A DNA stretch of 64,000 bases. Source: Clostridia bacterium (GTDB lineage Bacteria; Bacillota; Clostridia; Acetivibrionales; DSM-2933). The stretch spans positions 1 through 64,000 of the forward strand of contig JAOAEJ010000084.1 in NCBI GenBank assembly GCA_026416815.1, in the 5' to 3' direction. The position numbers and the translations under genes were made by a program. Under the pieces are notes generated by a model. It was not told the DNA's origin and ran no database searches. It was given only the letters and a program-made list of their open reading frames with translations. Of this stretch, positions 17,836 through 26,999 are shown one piece after another. The stretch's first letter is position 1, and every line of letters starts with the position of its first letter.

Positions 17836-18786
17836 TTACATTATCTTATCAATAGTTTCTTTTATTTTCTTTGCAGAATCATGCAGAGCATTTAATTCTT
17901 CTTCCCTCAAAACAATATCATAAATTTTTTCTATTCCGCTGGAATTAATCACTGAAGGAAGGCTTAATGCTACATCACTTATACCATATGCTCCGTTTAT
18001 TACACTAGACACTGTAAGGATGGAGTTTTGGCTTTTTAATATAGCTTCTACTATCCTGTTTATTGAAAGCGCAATAGCATAATATGTAGCTCCTTTATAC
18101 TTTATAATCTTCGCTCCGGAGTCCTTAACGTCCTTTGCAATCCTCTCCCTTTCAACATTTCCACATCGGTTTTTACACACCGAACAGTATTGATCAAGCA
18201 GCTTTCCGGCGATATTGGTAGCGCTCCATACAGGTACCTCGCTATCTCCATGTTCTCCGATTATATATCCATGTACATTGCGAACATCTATTTTGCAATG
18301 CTCGCTAAGTAAATATCTGAATCTTGAACTGTCGAGCACTGTACCCGTTCCTATTACCTTGCCCTCCGGAAGCCCGGTAAGCTTTTGCATTAAATAAGTT
18401 AGTACATCCACAGGATTGGATACGACAAGTATAACTCCTCCTGTATAATGAGCCATTATTTTGGCAGCCATATCTTTAAAAATATCTGCATTCTTTTTAG
18501 CTAAATCAAATCTGCTCTCACCGGGCTTGCGTCCCGATCCTGCAGTAATAATTATTACGTCAGCCTCCTTTATGTCACTATAGTCACCATCAGTAATAAT
18601 CATCTGACTGATAAATGACAGACCGTGATTTATGTCCAGAGCTTCACCCATAGCCTTCTCTTTATTGGCATCTACAAGTATGATTTCTGAAGCAATTCCG
18701 CTCATTGAAATTGCAAAAGCAGTAGTAGAACCAACAAAGCCGCTTCCAATAATCACTATTTTCCCTTTAGTTTTTGCTATTTGCAT
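17836..18786 (-). CDS. L-lactate/malate dehydrogenase family protein with an Arg at the specificity position
   Basis: The NAD-binding motif is GSGFVGS near the N-terminus, and the catalytic segment GEHGDSEVP, the DVLTYL helix and the GKVIGTGTVLDSSRFR stretch are those of the LDH/MDH superfamily. In the mobile loop the sequence reads GRKPGESRFDL, placing Arg86 where lactate dehydrogenases usually have Gln (position 102 in LDH numbering). An Arg there is the classical switch to oxaloacetate/malate. The rest is more LDH-like, so true specificity is open. The start is the ATG at 18786 after GGGGTGGTATT, giving 316 residues. Confidence 0.85.
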   Translation of the reverse strand: MQIAKTKGKIVIIGSGFVGSTTAFAISMSGIASEIILVDANKEKAMGEALDINHGLSFISQMIITDGDYSDIKEADVIIITAGSGRKPGESRFDLAKKNADIFKDMAAKIMAHYTGGVILVVSNPVDVLTYLMQKLTGLPEGKVIGTGTVLDSSRFRYLLSEHCKIDVRNVHGYIIGEHGDSEVPVWSATNIAGKLLDQYCSVCKNRCGNVERERIAKDVKDSGAKIIKYKGATYYAIALSINRIVEAILKSQNSILTVSSVINGAYGISDVALSLPSVINSSGIEKIYDIVLREEELNALHDSAKKIKETIDKIM

Positions 18787-18869
18787 AATACCACCCCGCA
18801 CTAGATTCTACGGTATATTTTTTTTATTTTTACACTTCTTTTATTTACTCTAATCAAAAATTTTTAACG

Positions 18870-18994
18870 TATATAAGTTGCGATAATGATATTACAAGGA
18901 AAAATTTGATTATCGCAATATAACTTAAGGTAACAAATTACAAAAAAGATTTAGGGAGAACTTCGTTGTAGATTCTTTTTTGCAATTTATATAG
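18870..18994 (+). repeat. Repeat A, copy 2
   Basis: Nearly identical to the copy at 19815-19940, in the same orientation, with the TTGCGATAAT hairpin first and the AAATTGCAAAAAAGA hairpin second. It lies downstream of the hypothetical gene at 19076 and upstream of the dehydrogenase gene. Confidence 0.9.
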
Positions 18995-19075
18995 ATAGTT
19001 TATTTCTACTTATAGGCAAATCTATACCCCATACTATGCCTTACAGAGGTTTTTATGTGATTTAAATTGTGTGCC

Positions 19076-19705
19076 CTATTTCTTAAACGGTTTTTCATTT
19101 TCATTACCGCTGCCTATGTGTGTCAACTTCCATACTTTATCCGATTTCCTTAGTTTAGCTATCAGAGGCTGTTTAAATAAGTTTTTACTATCTGCGGATA
19201 TTATATGATAGAAATAAATTGTAGAGTTGTTCCCAATGGTTTTTTCCTCAACAATACGCTCAATCTCCGCCGTCTTAAAAGCCTCTCCATAAATGGACAG
19301 TTTCTCAATACTTATATCCTTCTTTGTCAGCTCGCTAATACCAAACTGCGTAAGGATATTTAGCTTAACCACAAATGTATCATCCAGAGCAAGCAGCACC
19401 TTATCATACTGGCCTGTTGCTGCGTATGTATGGCAATCTACTAAGACTTTAGCTGTATCACTTTTAGCCCGCAGTAACTCATGGCCCTTCCCCCATGTCT
19501 TACGGACCTCCGGTGCTGTAGCTGTACCTACAGTATTTAAAAGCGCCTCTCCATTAACCTGTTTTGCAGTGGCCGATTCTTGTTTTATACCATCTACCTT
19601 TTTATATGATATTTTAGGTGATGGCATACCCCACAGTACCAAGCCACCCATTATAAGCGATACTATAGCAAGAATCGAAACCCTTGCAATATTTCTTTTG
19701 TACAT
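19076..19705 (-). CDS. Membrane-anchored protein of unknown function
   Basis: A 209-residue protein with a single N-terminal hydrophobic segment (about 8-28) and a soluble extracytoplasmic remainder. The C-terminal part alternates strands (SIEKLSIYGEAFK, STIYFYHIISAD, VWKLTHIGSG) in a way that could be an NTF2-like fold, but I do not recognise the family. It is a single-gene unit flanked on both sides by direct copies of repeat A. Confidence 0.65.
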   Translation of the reverse strand: MYKRNIARVSILAIVSLIMGGLVLWGMPSPKISYKKVDGIKQESATAKQVNGEALLNTVGTATAPEVRKTWGKGHELLRAKSDTAKVLVDCHTYAATGQYDKVLLALDDTFVVKLNILTQFGISELTKKDISIEKLSIYGEAFKTAEIERIVEEKTIGNNSTIYFYHIISADSKNLFKQPLIAKLRKSDKVWKLTHIGSGNENEKPFKK

Positions 19706-19814
19706 AAAAGCCTCCCAAACCTATCAAATATTTATTCAGAATTATAATAATGCTCACTTGATATAGCAACTTAATATATTCTTATAGATACTTTTATTAT
19801 TATATCAATAGTTA

Positions 19815-19940
19815 CTATATAAATTGCGATAATGATATTACAAGGAAAAATTTGATTATCGCAATATAACTTAAGGTAACAAATTGCAAAAAAGATTTAG
19901 GGAAAACTTCGTTGTAGATTCTTTTTTGCAATTTATATAG
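19815..19940 (+). repeat. Repeat A, copy 3 (reference copy)
   Basis: A 126-bp element with perfect 13-bp terminal inverted repeats CTATATAAATTGC / GCAATTTATATAG. Hairpin 1 has arms TTGCGATAAT / ATTATCGCAA and hairpin 2 arms AAATTGCAAAAAAGA. This is the cleanest copy and defines the family. Confidence 0.92.
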
Positions 19941-20145
19941 TCAAAATAAGTACATTAAATTGATTAATACTACTTAGCCAAATAACCAAAAATTAATAAT
20001 TTTAGGCAATAATTTTCAGCACAAATTAATATAACAAATTAGTATTAGTTGAATACTATTTATAATATCTGGTATTATATTGAGGATAGCAAAATCAGTA
20101 TGTTTCTGAATATTTTAAAACTCTTGCAGGTATGGTGAAAAATAT

Positions 20146-20703
20146 ATGATAAAGGCACTCTTCCAACTGTTTATCACGTTTTTTAAAATCGGGTTACTGG
20201 CTTTCGGAGGAGGCTATGCAGTAATTTCCTTATTACAAAAGGAAGCTGTGGAAGGCCGGAAGTGGATTTCAAACGAAGAACTAACCGACATGATGGCTAT
20301 AGCCCAAACCCTTCCCGGCGTAATCTATGTTAACTCGTCTACGATGGTGGGCTATAGAGTTTGCGGCTTGCTGGGAGCACTAACTGCTACCTTTGCGTCT
20401 ATTATCCCTACTTTTATGATAGTGCTGGTAATAACGGTCTTTCTTTGGGACTATACAAACAATCCTATAGCAAAAAAAATATTTACAGGAGTTCTCCTTG
20501 GTGTAACAGCATTGGTTATCCATTCTATATTTAAGATGTGGAAGTCTGTAGTTAAAAGTTATTTTGATCTTATCCTGGTTATCATTTCATCCTGCCTTCT
20601 CATAGTATTTAAAACAAGCGTCATATTGGTCATAGTTGGTGTTGCATTTGCAGGCTTTATGCGCAACTTATACAAATTTAAATCGGAGGGCAAAGTACAA
20701 TGA
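20146..20703 (+). CDS. chrA: Chromate transporter, N-terminal half protein
   Basis: A 185-residue short-chain CHR protein with about five membrane segments. The family signature FFKIGLLAFGGGYAVISLLQKEAV and the AQTLPGVIYVNSSTMVGYR motif are present. Short-chain CHR proteins occur as tandem pairs that together match one full-length ChrA, and the second half begins within this gene's stop codon (ATGA overlap). The pair probably exports an anion such as chromate or a related oxyanion. Confidence 0.88.
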   Translation: MIKALFQLFITFFKIGLLAFGGGYAVISLLQKEAVEGRKWISNEELTDMMAIAQTLPGVIYVNSSTMVGYRVCGLLGALTATFASIIPTFMIVLVITVFLWDYTNNPIAKKIFTGVLLGVTALVIHSIFKMWKSVVKSYFDLILVIISSCLLIVFKTSVILVIVGVAFAGFMRNLYKFKSEGKVQ

Positions 20704-21245
20704 ATTTTATAGACTTTTTTCTGATATTTTTTAAAATAGGAGCTTTTAGCTTTGGAGGAGGCTATGCTATGATACCTCTCTTTGAAAAGGAGATATCACT
20801 ACATGGCTGGTTCCCGGTAGGCGAATATGAAAAATTTATTGCTATCGCTCAAATGCTTCCCGGCCCGTTTGCGATAGATTCAGCAGCTTACATAGGTTAC
20901 ATTGCAAGTGGCCTTTGGGGAGCCATAACAGCCTCGGTGGCCCTTTCACTTCCATCTTTCACCATATCAATTTTTATAACTAAATTTTATGTACAGTTCA
21001 AATCAAACAACTATGTCAAGCTGGCTCTTAACGGAGTGAGGCCCGTAATCTTGGCGCTTCTGGCAAGTGCAGCCTATATTATAGGTATTAAACCTATACT
21101 TGCAAATTCCCAGGGGTATATATCCCCCACTCTAATCAAGGCTGCTTTAGCCATTGCAATTGGAGTACTATTATTAAAATACACCAAGTTGAATACCATA
21201 GCATTTATATTAATTTTCGGCTTGCTCGGAATAGTTCTATTTTAG
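20700..21245 (+). CDS. chrA: Chromate transporter, C-terminal half protein
   Basis: A 181-residue second member of the short-chain CHR pair, with FFKIGAFSFGGGYAMIPLFEKEI and AQMLPGPFAIDSAAYIGYIASG. Its start overlaps the upstream stop by four bases, indicating translational coupling. The two halves share the GGGYA and QxLPG motifs, showing descent from a domain duplication, and in this family they insert in opposite membrane orientation. Confidence 0.88.
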   Translation: MNFIDFFLIFFKIGAFSFGGGYAMIPLFEKEISLHGWFPVGEYEKFIAIAQMLPGPFAIDSAAYIGYIASGLWGAITASVALSLPSFTISIFITKFYVQFKSNNYVKLALNGVRPVILALLASAAYIIGIKPILANSQGYISPTLIKAALAIAIGVLLLKYTKLNTIAFILIFGLLGIVLF

Positions 21246-21276
21246 TTTTCATGGACTTTTTAACCTAATGACTATC

Positions 21277-22131
21277 CTACAGCTTATATATTTTTTTAGC
21301 GTTTTCCCCAAGTATCAATCTTTTCTGCTCACTATCCAACTGCATTTTCAGAAATCTTTCAATATCATGTCCGGGACTTCCCCATGGGTAGTCGGAACCG
21401 AAAACCAGCCTTTGGGCACCTATCGCTTTTACCACGTCCAAAACCATAGAATCATCCAGCCAGCTAGGCTTATTTGTATTTTTTATAGGCGGATATCCGG
21501 TTATCACAATTGATGTATCAAAGTAAACATTAGGGAAGTTTTCTGCAATTTTTATAACATCTTCAACGCAGCCGTCAGCCATATGGGTCAGTACAAAGGG
21601 TATACCCGGGTATTTATCGACTATGGGTAATATCATATCCAGATCGGCATATTCATTTAATCGAGCATTTGCCACCCTACCACAATGAAATACTATAGGA
21701 TAGGCGACTTCATTAGAAACTTTATATACCTCGTCCATCTTTCTATTATCCGGGCGAAAGCCCTGAGCCATAGGATGAATTTTTATTCCCCTTGCTCCTT
21801 CCTTTATATAAAGCTCAAGCAATGTTCCCTTACTTCCCCCCATGTCAGGGTGGAAGCTTACAAGGGGTATCAGGTTGTTAAACTCCTTTGAAACACCTAT
21901 TGCCCACATATTATTGTCATGAAGTATTTTAGGAGGAGCAAAATTAGTCATGACCGTATAGTCTATCCCGATTCTCTTCATGTTTTCAAGTACATCGTTT
22001 ATTGTTCCTGTTCCGGGATTTTTAAACCCTATGTTGTATACCTTATTAAATGAGGTTATTATTTTAGACGAAATCTCATCAGTGGAAAACGTATGTACAT
22101 GCCCATCTATTATACTGAATTCACCTATCAT
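21277..22131 (-). CDS. Amidohydrolase-family TIM-barrel metallohydrolase
   Basis: A 284-residue amidohydrolase-2 type protein. It has HVH near the N-terminus (IIDGHVHTF), a KIHP motif, later histidines (VFHCGR, LTHMADG) and the terminal aspartate in FGSDYPWGSPGHD. These positions form the metal site. The family covers decarboxylases and hydrolases of carboxylic acids; the substrate is unknown. It is convergent with the chromate transporter pair with a 31-bp gap. Confidence 0.8.
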   Translation of the reverse strand: MIGEFSIIDGHVHTFSTDEISSKIITSFNKVYNIGFKNPGTGTINDVLENMKRIGIDYTVMTNFAPPKILHDNNMWAIGVSKEFNNLIPLVSFHPDMGGSKGTLLELYIKEGARGIKIHPMAQGFRPDNRKMDEVYKVSNEVAYPIVFHCGRVANARLNEYADLDMILPIVDKYPGIPFVLTHMADGCVEDVIKIAENFPNVYFDTSIVITGYPPIKNTNKPSWLDDSMVLDVVKAIGAQRLVFGSDYPWGSPGHDIERFLKMQLDSEQKRLILGENAKKIYKL

Positions 22132-22329
22132 ATTACTTTCTTCTCCATATACGTTTTTGTACTTTGTATACAGATACTATACTACCGCATCACCTTAGTT
22201 TCAAGTGCTTAACAGTGAAATTTTCCTAAATAAAAGTGATATATTTCTTTTCAAGCATAGCGAAGATTTCTAGAAATGCTTATATTTATATTTTTTATTG
22301 TCTAAGAAGTTGTACTACTTGGGCAATAA

Positions 22330-22357
22330 AAAAACAGGCTCTTTCAGCCCATTTTTT
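22330..22357 (-). terminator. Terminator of the Fur gene
   Basis: On the minus strand, GGGCT-GAAAG-AGCCT with flanking A/T pairs is followed by TTTTTTTATT, directly after the fur stop codon. Confidence 0.75.
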
Positions 22358-22358
22358 A

Positions 22359-22808
22359 TCAGTTCTCTATTTTCTCCGCACACGCCCCACAATAACCATA
22401 AAATTTAACCTTATGGTCCTTAACAATAAAGTTATTGTTCTTGGCAATCTGTTCCTCTAGTGAATCCAGCAGGTCTTCCTGAACTTCCTGGATAGAACCG
22501 CAATTGGTGCAAATAAGGTGATGATGTCGGTGGTCCTCTTTATGATTGTTTAGCTCGTATCTATTGCAGCCATCATCGAGGTCCATTTTATATACCAAGT
22601 CCATTCTATCAAACAACAGCAGCGTTCTGTATACTGTAGCCAGGCCTATGTCAGGGTAGTTTACCTTTACCAGCTCATATATCTCCTCGGTACTCAGGTG
22701 TTCACCTTCGTGCTGGGTAATTACGTCAAGTACTGCCTGTCTCTGCGACGTAAGCTTATACCCCTTCTCCTTCAATATCTCCTTAAAACTTGTGGATTTA
22801 CTTTCCAA
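22359..22808 (-). CDS. Fur-family metal-responsive repressor
   Basis: A 149-residue protein with an N-terminal winged helix (SQRQAVLDVITQHEGEHLSTEEIYELV and IGLATVYRTL recognition helix) and a C-terminal dimerisation domain with HHHLICTNCG and GYCGACA, the two CxxC pairs of the structural zinc site. The DDGCNRYEL and HRHHH segments are more Fur/Zur-like than PerR-like, but metal specificity cannot be settled. The start is a TTG behind TAGGAGTG. Confidence 0.87.
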   Translation of the reverse strand: MESKSTSFKEILKEKGYKLTSQRQAVLDVITQHEGEHLSTEEIYELVKVNYPDIGLATVYRTLLLFDRMDLVYKMDLDDGCNRYELNNHKEDHRHHHLICTNCGSIQEVQEDLLDSLEEQIAKNNNFIVKDHKVKFYGYCGACAEKIEN

Positions 22809-23239
22809 TTACATCACTCCTAAATATTTAAGTTGCCGTTGGCCTGGTCGGATGGCTAAAGCAAATTATTAATGAACTTATACCTAAGTCCTGTGTTAGT
22901 AATATTGCTTCTTACTAAATACCCCAAAACTGCCTGCCAAATGCAAGTTTATAGTTAACCATCTATACTCTATTATTTTATGACTTATTAGCGAAAAAGG
23001 CTATATTATTTTTAATAGCGCAAAGGAGCATTTACAGCTTCCTATATATCTTACTACAGTACTTATTTATGACTTAAGCATAAATGAAAATATTCTAAAC
23101 TTCTACAAATTTTTTATTTATATACTTTTTACTGTTACAGCCTTTTATATTATATCGTGTGTAAAAAAATAATTCCATATTAATTTTTATTTAAGTATAC
23201 TTATAGATAATCAAACTTGTAATTGCTGTTAATTAGTGA
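22809..23239. other. AT-rich spacer, no gene seen
   Basis: About 430 bp between fur and repeat C copy 1. I see no coding frame, no strong hairpin and no clear RNA gene. Confidence 0.5.
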
Positions 23240-23302
23240 ATAATACTACTTTGTTATTTACCTTAATTATGATAAATTCGAAAATAACAAAGTACTACTA
23301 AT
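23240..23302 (+). repeat. Repeat C, copy 1 (short form)
   Basis: A 63-bp palindromic element with ends TACTACTTTGTTATTT and AAATAACAAAGTACTACTA, upstream of apgM. It corresponds to the ends of the longer copy at 55501-55633 with the centre removed. Confidence 0.8.
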
Positions 23303-23395
23303 GGAATCAGTTTTAAGTTCAATGCCCCTTCCCAGATTTTACGGTGCCTGTTATAATAAATAATGATAAAATTTTCATGAAAAGGAATCGATACA

Positions 23396-24604
23396 ATGAA
23401 ATATGTAGTAATTCTTGGAGATGGAATGGCAGATTACCCCGTCCCTCAACTAAATGACAAAACTCCTTTACAATGTGCAAAAAAACCAAATATAGACTTC
23501 CTTGCAAAGCATGGCGAAACTGGTCTGGTTAAGACTGTTCCCGAAGGTATACCCCCAGGAAGTGACGCAGCCAACCTCTCGGTCATGGGCTACAACCCCA
23601 AGCTTTATTACACAGGACGTTCTCCATTGGAGGCTGTAAGTATGGGGATAAATCTATCGGATAATGACGTAGCCTTCAGGTGCAATCTTGTAACCCTTTC
23701 GGATGAAGATAATTACTCAGATAAGACGATGATTGACTATAGTGCGGATGAAATCTCCTCTGAGGAAGCAAGAGAATTGATAGAGGAAATTAACAGGCAT
23801 TTTAAAACAGATATATTAAATTACTACCCAGGAATAAGCTACCGCCATTGTATGGTGTGGAAGAACGGTCCTGGAGGCTTTAAGTTTACGCCTCCCCACG
23901 ATATACTGGACAAAAAGGTTTACCAGTATCTCCCTCAGGGTGAAAACTCTAAGGTAATCCTCGACATGATGATGGAAAGTGCTAAAATACTTAAAGACCA
24001 CCCTGTAAACCAGGCAAGGGTTTCAAGAGGATTGAGACCTGCAAATTCCATTTGGCTGTGGGGCGAAGGTAAAAGGCCTGCTATACCTAAATTTGGTGAG
24101 AAGTATAACATAACCGGTTCTGTTATTTCTGCCGTAGACCTCATTAAAGGTATCGGTATGTGTGCCGGACTTGACTCTATAGATGTTGAAGGTGCTACAG
24201 GCAATATACATACCAATTTTGTAGGAAAAGCTGAAGCTGCACTAAAAGAGCTGGAGTCGGGTAAGGATTTTGTTTATGTACATATAGAAGCTCCTGACGA
24301 GTGCGGACACAGGTACGAGATTGAAAATAAGGTTAGGTCCATCGAGCTTTTGGATGAACAAGTGGTAGGAGTCATACTTAAGGGGCTGGAGAAATTCGAT
24401 AATTACAGGGTTGCAGTCCTCCCCGATCACCCGACACCCCTAGCTCTCAGAACTCATACTTCCGAGCCTGTACCTTATATAATATATGAAAAGAATTCTG
24501 AAAAAACCTCAGGAGTTAAAGGGTACGACGAGTTTCAGGCAAAGGAAACGGGACTGCTTATTGAGGAAGGCTATACCCTGATGGATAGGTTTATTAAAGG
24601 TTAA
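23396..24604 (+). CDS. apgM: Cofactor-independent phosphoglycerate mutase (archaeal type)
   Basis: The 402-residue protein begins KYVVILGDGMADYPVP, the metal-binding motif of the alkaline-phosphatase superfamily, and has the nucleophile region GSDAANLSVMGYNP. Later metal ligands appear in APDECGHR and LPDHPTPLALRTHT. ApgM interconverts 3- and 2-phosphoglycerate in glycolysis without 2,3-bisphosphoglycerate. The ATG follows AAAAGGAATCG. It is a single-gene unit closed by a strong terminator. Confidence 0.9.
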   Translation: MKYVVILGDGMADYPVPQLNDKTPLQCAKKPNIDFLAKHGETGLVKTVPEGIPPGSDAANLSVMGYNPKLYYTGRSPLEAVSMGINLSDNDVAFRCNLVTLSDEDNYSDKTMIDYSADEISSEEARELIEEINRHFKTDILNYYPGISYRHCMVWKNGPGGFKFTPPHDILDKKVYQYLPQGENSKVILDMMMESAKILKDHPVNQARVSRGLRPANSIWLWGEGKRPAIPKFGEKYNITGSVISAVDLIKGIGMCAGLDSIDVEGATGNIHTNFVGKAEAALKELESGKDFVYVHIEAPDECGHRYEIENKVRSIELLDEQVVGVILKGLEKFDNYRVAVLPDHPTPLALRTHTSEPVPYIIYEKNSEKTSGVKGYDEFQAKETGLLIEEGYTLMDRFIKG

Positions 24605-24616
24605 TTATTTTTCATA

Positions 24617-24649
24617 AAAACGTACCGGCTATATACTCCGGTACGTTTT
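24617..24649. terminator. Bidirectional terminator
   Basis: A perfect 12-bp stem AAAACGTACCGG / CCGGTACGTTTT with a 9-base loop and T-rich flank, between the convergent apgM and recombinase genes. Confidence 0.88.
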
Positions 24650-24653
24650 CTAT

Positions 24654-26231
24654 TTATATGCTATTAAACTTGAAGTCGATAACTACCGCCCCATTCTTCA
24701 CAATGTGGTCTTTCATATCCGCGGTAAAGAGTTCATCATACTCCCCTTCTATTCCATCGCCGGCGTCAAACACTATAATCCGTTCAACCATCCAGCTTAC
24801 CATTTCCCTTGTTATTCCTCTTTCATTTATTCTTTTAATTACTTGGACTATGGCTTCCTCAGCATTCAAGTCTTTACATTTTGTACTCTTTGTTTTCTCA
24901 ATTTCATGCCTTAACTGGGAGATTCTATTTTCAATATTGGCGTTCATCCTGGTGAATAACTGCTCGGATATCTTGCCCTCCAGCCTATCGGAGTATAAAA
25001 TATCCTGCTGCTTTTGCTTTGATACTATCTGCTGCTCAAGCTTTAACAGCTCCTTTTTACAATCGTTTCTGCCGAGCAGCTCCTTCTCAAGCATTGCAGC
25101 TGTCTTTTCCTTTACATCCTCATCCTTTAACAACTCTAGTATTTCATCGGATAGTATTCCGTTAATCAGCTCTTCGCTTACATAGTGGCTGGAACATGCC
25201 TGCTTACCCTTTTTACTGTAGCTGCCGCATATATAGCCTACCGGCCTGTTTTTGCGTACTCTGGCAAACATTGGGCTGCCGCACCTTCCGCAGTATATTA
25301 AGCCCCTTAGCAAATGGAGTATACCTTTGTGTGTTCCTGAGTGTATCCTTTTCTTTTCCCTTATACGCCTTACGGCTTCAAATTCTTCCTCGGTTATTAT
25401 CGCTTCGTGGGTGTTCCGTGTCAGTACCCATTTGCTCTGGGGAAGTCGCCGGGTTTTTTTACTCTTGAAGCTTACCTTTTCACTGATTCCCTGCACTGTA
25501 TCACCTATGTATACCCTGTTGCACAGGATTCTTTGAACAGCTACCTGGTTCCATTCCCCGGCTGTACTACAGCCATTTCTGTTGGAGGGAGGGGGGTAAC
25601 CCTTTGTACTAAGCAGCTTTGCTATGCTTGCATAGCCGTAGCCTTCTCTATAAAGAACATATATTTCTTTTACTACAGGAGCAGTATTTTCATCAATAAT
25701 CAGTCGGTTTTTTTCTTCAGTGGACTTTGTATAACCATAAGGCGCATGGCCTATGTACTCGCCCTTTTCGATTTTAAAGCGCAGGTTTGCCCGTATTTTT
25801 TTTGAAATATCTTTTATATAGCGTTCATTAAACCATGTTTCGATTCCTACAGTTTCATTATCCTTTATGCTGTCGTACCTTCCGTCAAAGGTAATTACTC
25901 TCACGCCAAATTCTTCAAGGTAGTCAAGAAACAGCAGGGTTTTGGCGTTATTCCTTCCTAGCCTTGACAAGTCCTTAAGTGCTACAAGGTTTATATTTCC
26001 CGCTGCCACGTCTTCTTTAAGCTCTTCTATGCCTTTTCTCTCAAAGCCCGAGCCTGATACATTGTCATCCATATATACTTTATATACTTTTCCCATATTG
26101 TTTTTTTTAACAAAGTCTATCAGCAGGTCTCTTTGGGTCTCAATGGTATCGTAATTTTCCTCATTATCGTCCCGGCTTTCTCGTACATATATGCCTATAT
26201 TATATGAACCGGAAAATCCCCTACCGTACAT
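24654..26231 (-). CDS. Large serine recombinase
   Basis: A protein of 525 residues from the ATG at 26231 (GGTGGGAGGG upstream). The resolvase domain covers about 10-150 with the catalytic serine in YVRESRDD (Ser19 from this start) and the LSRLGRN motif. A recombinase domain follows (about 170-290), then a zinc ribbon (CGRCGSPMFAR ... YICGSYSKKGKQACSSH) and a coiled coil (about 370-440). Such proteins integrate and excise phages, skin-like elements or transposons. No other phage or conjugation gene is nearby, so it may be a stranded integrase, a SpoIVCA-like excision enzyme or a domesticated gene. A 39-codon ORF lies just upstream. Confidence 0.88.
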   Translation of the reverse strand: MYGRGFSGSYNIGIYVRESRDDNEENYDTIETQRDLLIDFVKKNNMGKVYKVYMDDNVSGSGFERKGIEELKEDVAAGNINLVALKDLSRLGRNNAKTLLFLDYLEEFGVRVITFDGRYDSIKDNETVGIETWFNERYIKDISKKIRANLRFKIEKGEYIGHAPYGYTKSTEEKNRLIIDENTAPVVKEIYVLYREGYGYASIAKLLSTKGYPPPSNRNGCSTAGEWNQVAVQRILCNRVYIGDTVQGISEKVSFKSKKTRRLPQSKWVLTRNTHEAIITEEEFEAVRRIREKKRIHSGTHKGILHLLRGLIYCGRCGSPMFARVRKNRPVGYICGSYSKKGKQACSSHYVSEELINGILSDEILELLKDEDVKEKTAAMLEKELLGRNDCKKELLKLEQQIVSKQKQQDILYSDRLEGKISEQLFTRMNANIENRISQLRHEIEKTKSTKCKDLNAEEAIVQVIKRINERGITREMVSWMVERIIVFDAGDGIEGEYDELFTADMKDHIVKNGAVVIDFKFNSI

Positions 26232-26249
26232 ATACCCTCCCACCTACTT

Positions 26250-26369
26250 TCATTCCCGGCTATCCACAACAGCCCGGGTTATCCTGTATAGCACCTCTTC
26301 ACGTGAAGCCTCATTTTTGTAGTTCTTTACAACTACCTTGGATTTGTTGTTTGATTTTTTCTTACTCAT
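26250..26369 (-). CDS. 39-residue basic protein upstream of the recombinase
   Basis: A short frame with an ATG at 26369, rich in Lys/Asn at the start (MSKKKSNNKSKVVVKNYKN) and ending ASREEVLYRITRAVVDSRE. It stops 18 bp before the recombinase ATG. The same strand, tight spacing and protein-like composition argue that it is real and cotranscribed. It may be a directionality factor or DNA-binding partner, but that is speculation. No strong ribosome binding site is seen. Confidence 0.5.
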   Translation of the reverse strand: MSKKKSNNKSKVVVKNYKNEASREEVLYRITRAVVDSRE

Positions 26370-26509
26370 TACAACACTTCACAAAAATTGCTTCTAGTTT
26401 AAATATATGCAGTGTCAGATTGTAATAAATATTGTCCAATGGTAGTTTATATGGGAGGTAAAAGTTGTATAATATTTATAGGAATTTTTTGAAGGAAGGG
26501 TGTTTAATT

Positions 26510-26818
26510 ATGGCTCGTACTATACCGGAAAAGTTAATATATTTTTTGAAAAATGGGGTTAAGGATGTAGATGATGGCTATGAGTATGCCTCGGAGCTGA
26601 ATAGGATAGTTAATTCCGATGAGTGCCAGGTAGTGCTTAGTGGTAAAGAGATTGATAAGATAAGGGATTTTACAGATAGTGTAAAAAAGGTTGGGGAGAT
26701 AAATCATTATGCCGAGGAGAAAATCAAGGATATTGAGAGGGATTTCTTTGGCAGTAAGGGCATTCTTGGGTTTTTAGGGCTGTCGGTGGAGGAAAAGAAG
26801 CCTGTGTGGCCGTTTTAG
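26510..26818 (+). CDS. Small hypothetical protein
   Basis: A 102-residue helical, charged protein from the ATG at 26510, preceded by GAAGGAAGGG; an in-frame extension of 15 codons has no site. It contains no membrane segment and ends VEEKKPVWPF. I do not recognise the family. It is divergent from the recombinase operon and is followed by a strong terminator. Confidence 0.7.
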   Translation: MARTIPEKLIYFLKNGVKDVDDGYEYASELNRIVNSDECQVVLSGKEIDKIRDFTDSVKKVGEINHYAEEKIKDIERDFFGSKGILGFLGLSVEEKKPVWPF

Positions 26819-26882
26819 GGCGATTTATGTAAAGTAGCAATCCAACAAGCATAATACGTATTGAAAATCATATAAAAAATTA

Positions 26883-26922
26883 AACAACTGGCGGTACCAG
26901 GTAGTACTGCCAGTTGTTTTTA
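26883..26922 (+). terminator. Terminator after the small hypothetical gene
   Basis: AACAACTGGC pairs with GCCAGTTGTT with partial pairing of the loop, followed by TTTT, about 65 bp after the stop at 26818. Confidence 0.75.
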
Positions 26923-26999
26923 GTACCTGCATTATATAAGTTATTATATGAGTCAACCTTAGAATTGAGCTATGCCAGTATTTGGGTAACCCCCCCCAA

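Noticed and set aside
24658-25185. 175-codon plus-strand frame opposite the recombinase
   Set aside because: Ser/Phe/Ile-rich shadow of the recombinase coiled coil; no ribosome binding site and the minus-strand protein has clear domains.
26986-26998. C8 run as a slippage-controlled switch
   Set aside because: It lies outside the coding frame of the nearby small gene, so phase variation by frameshifting is not supported.
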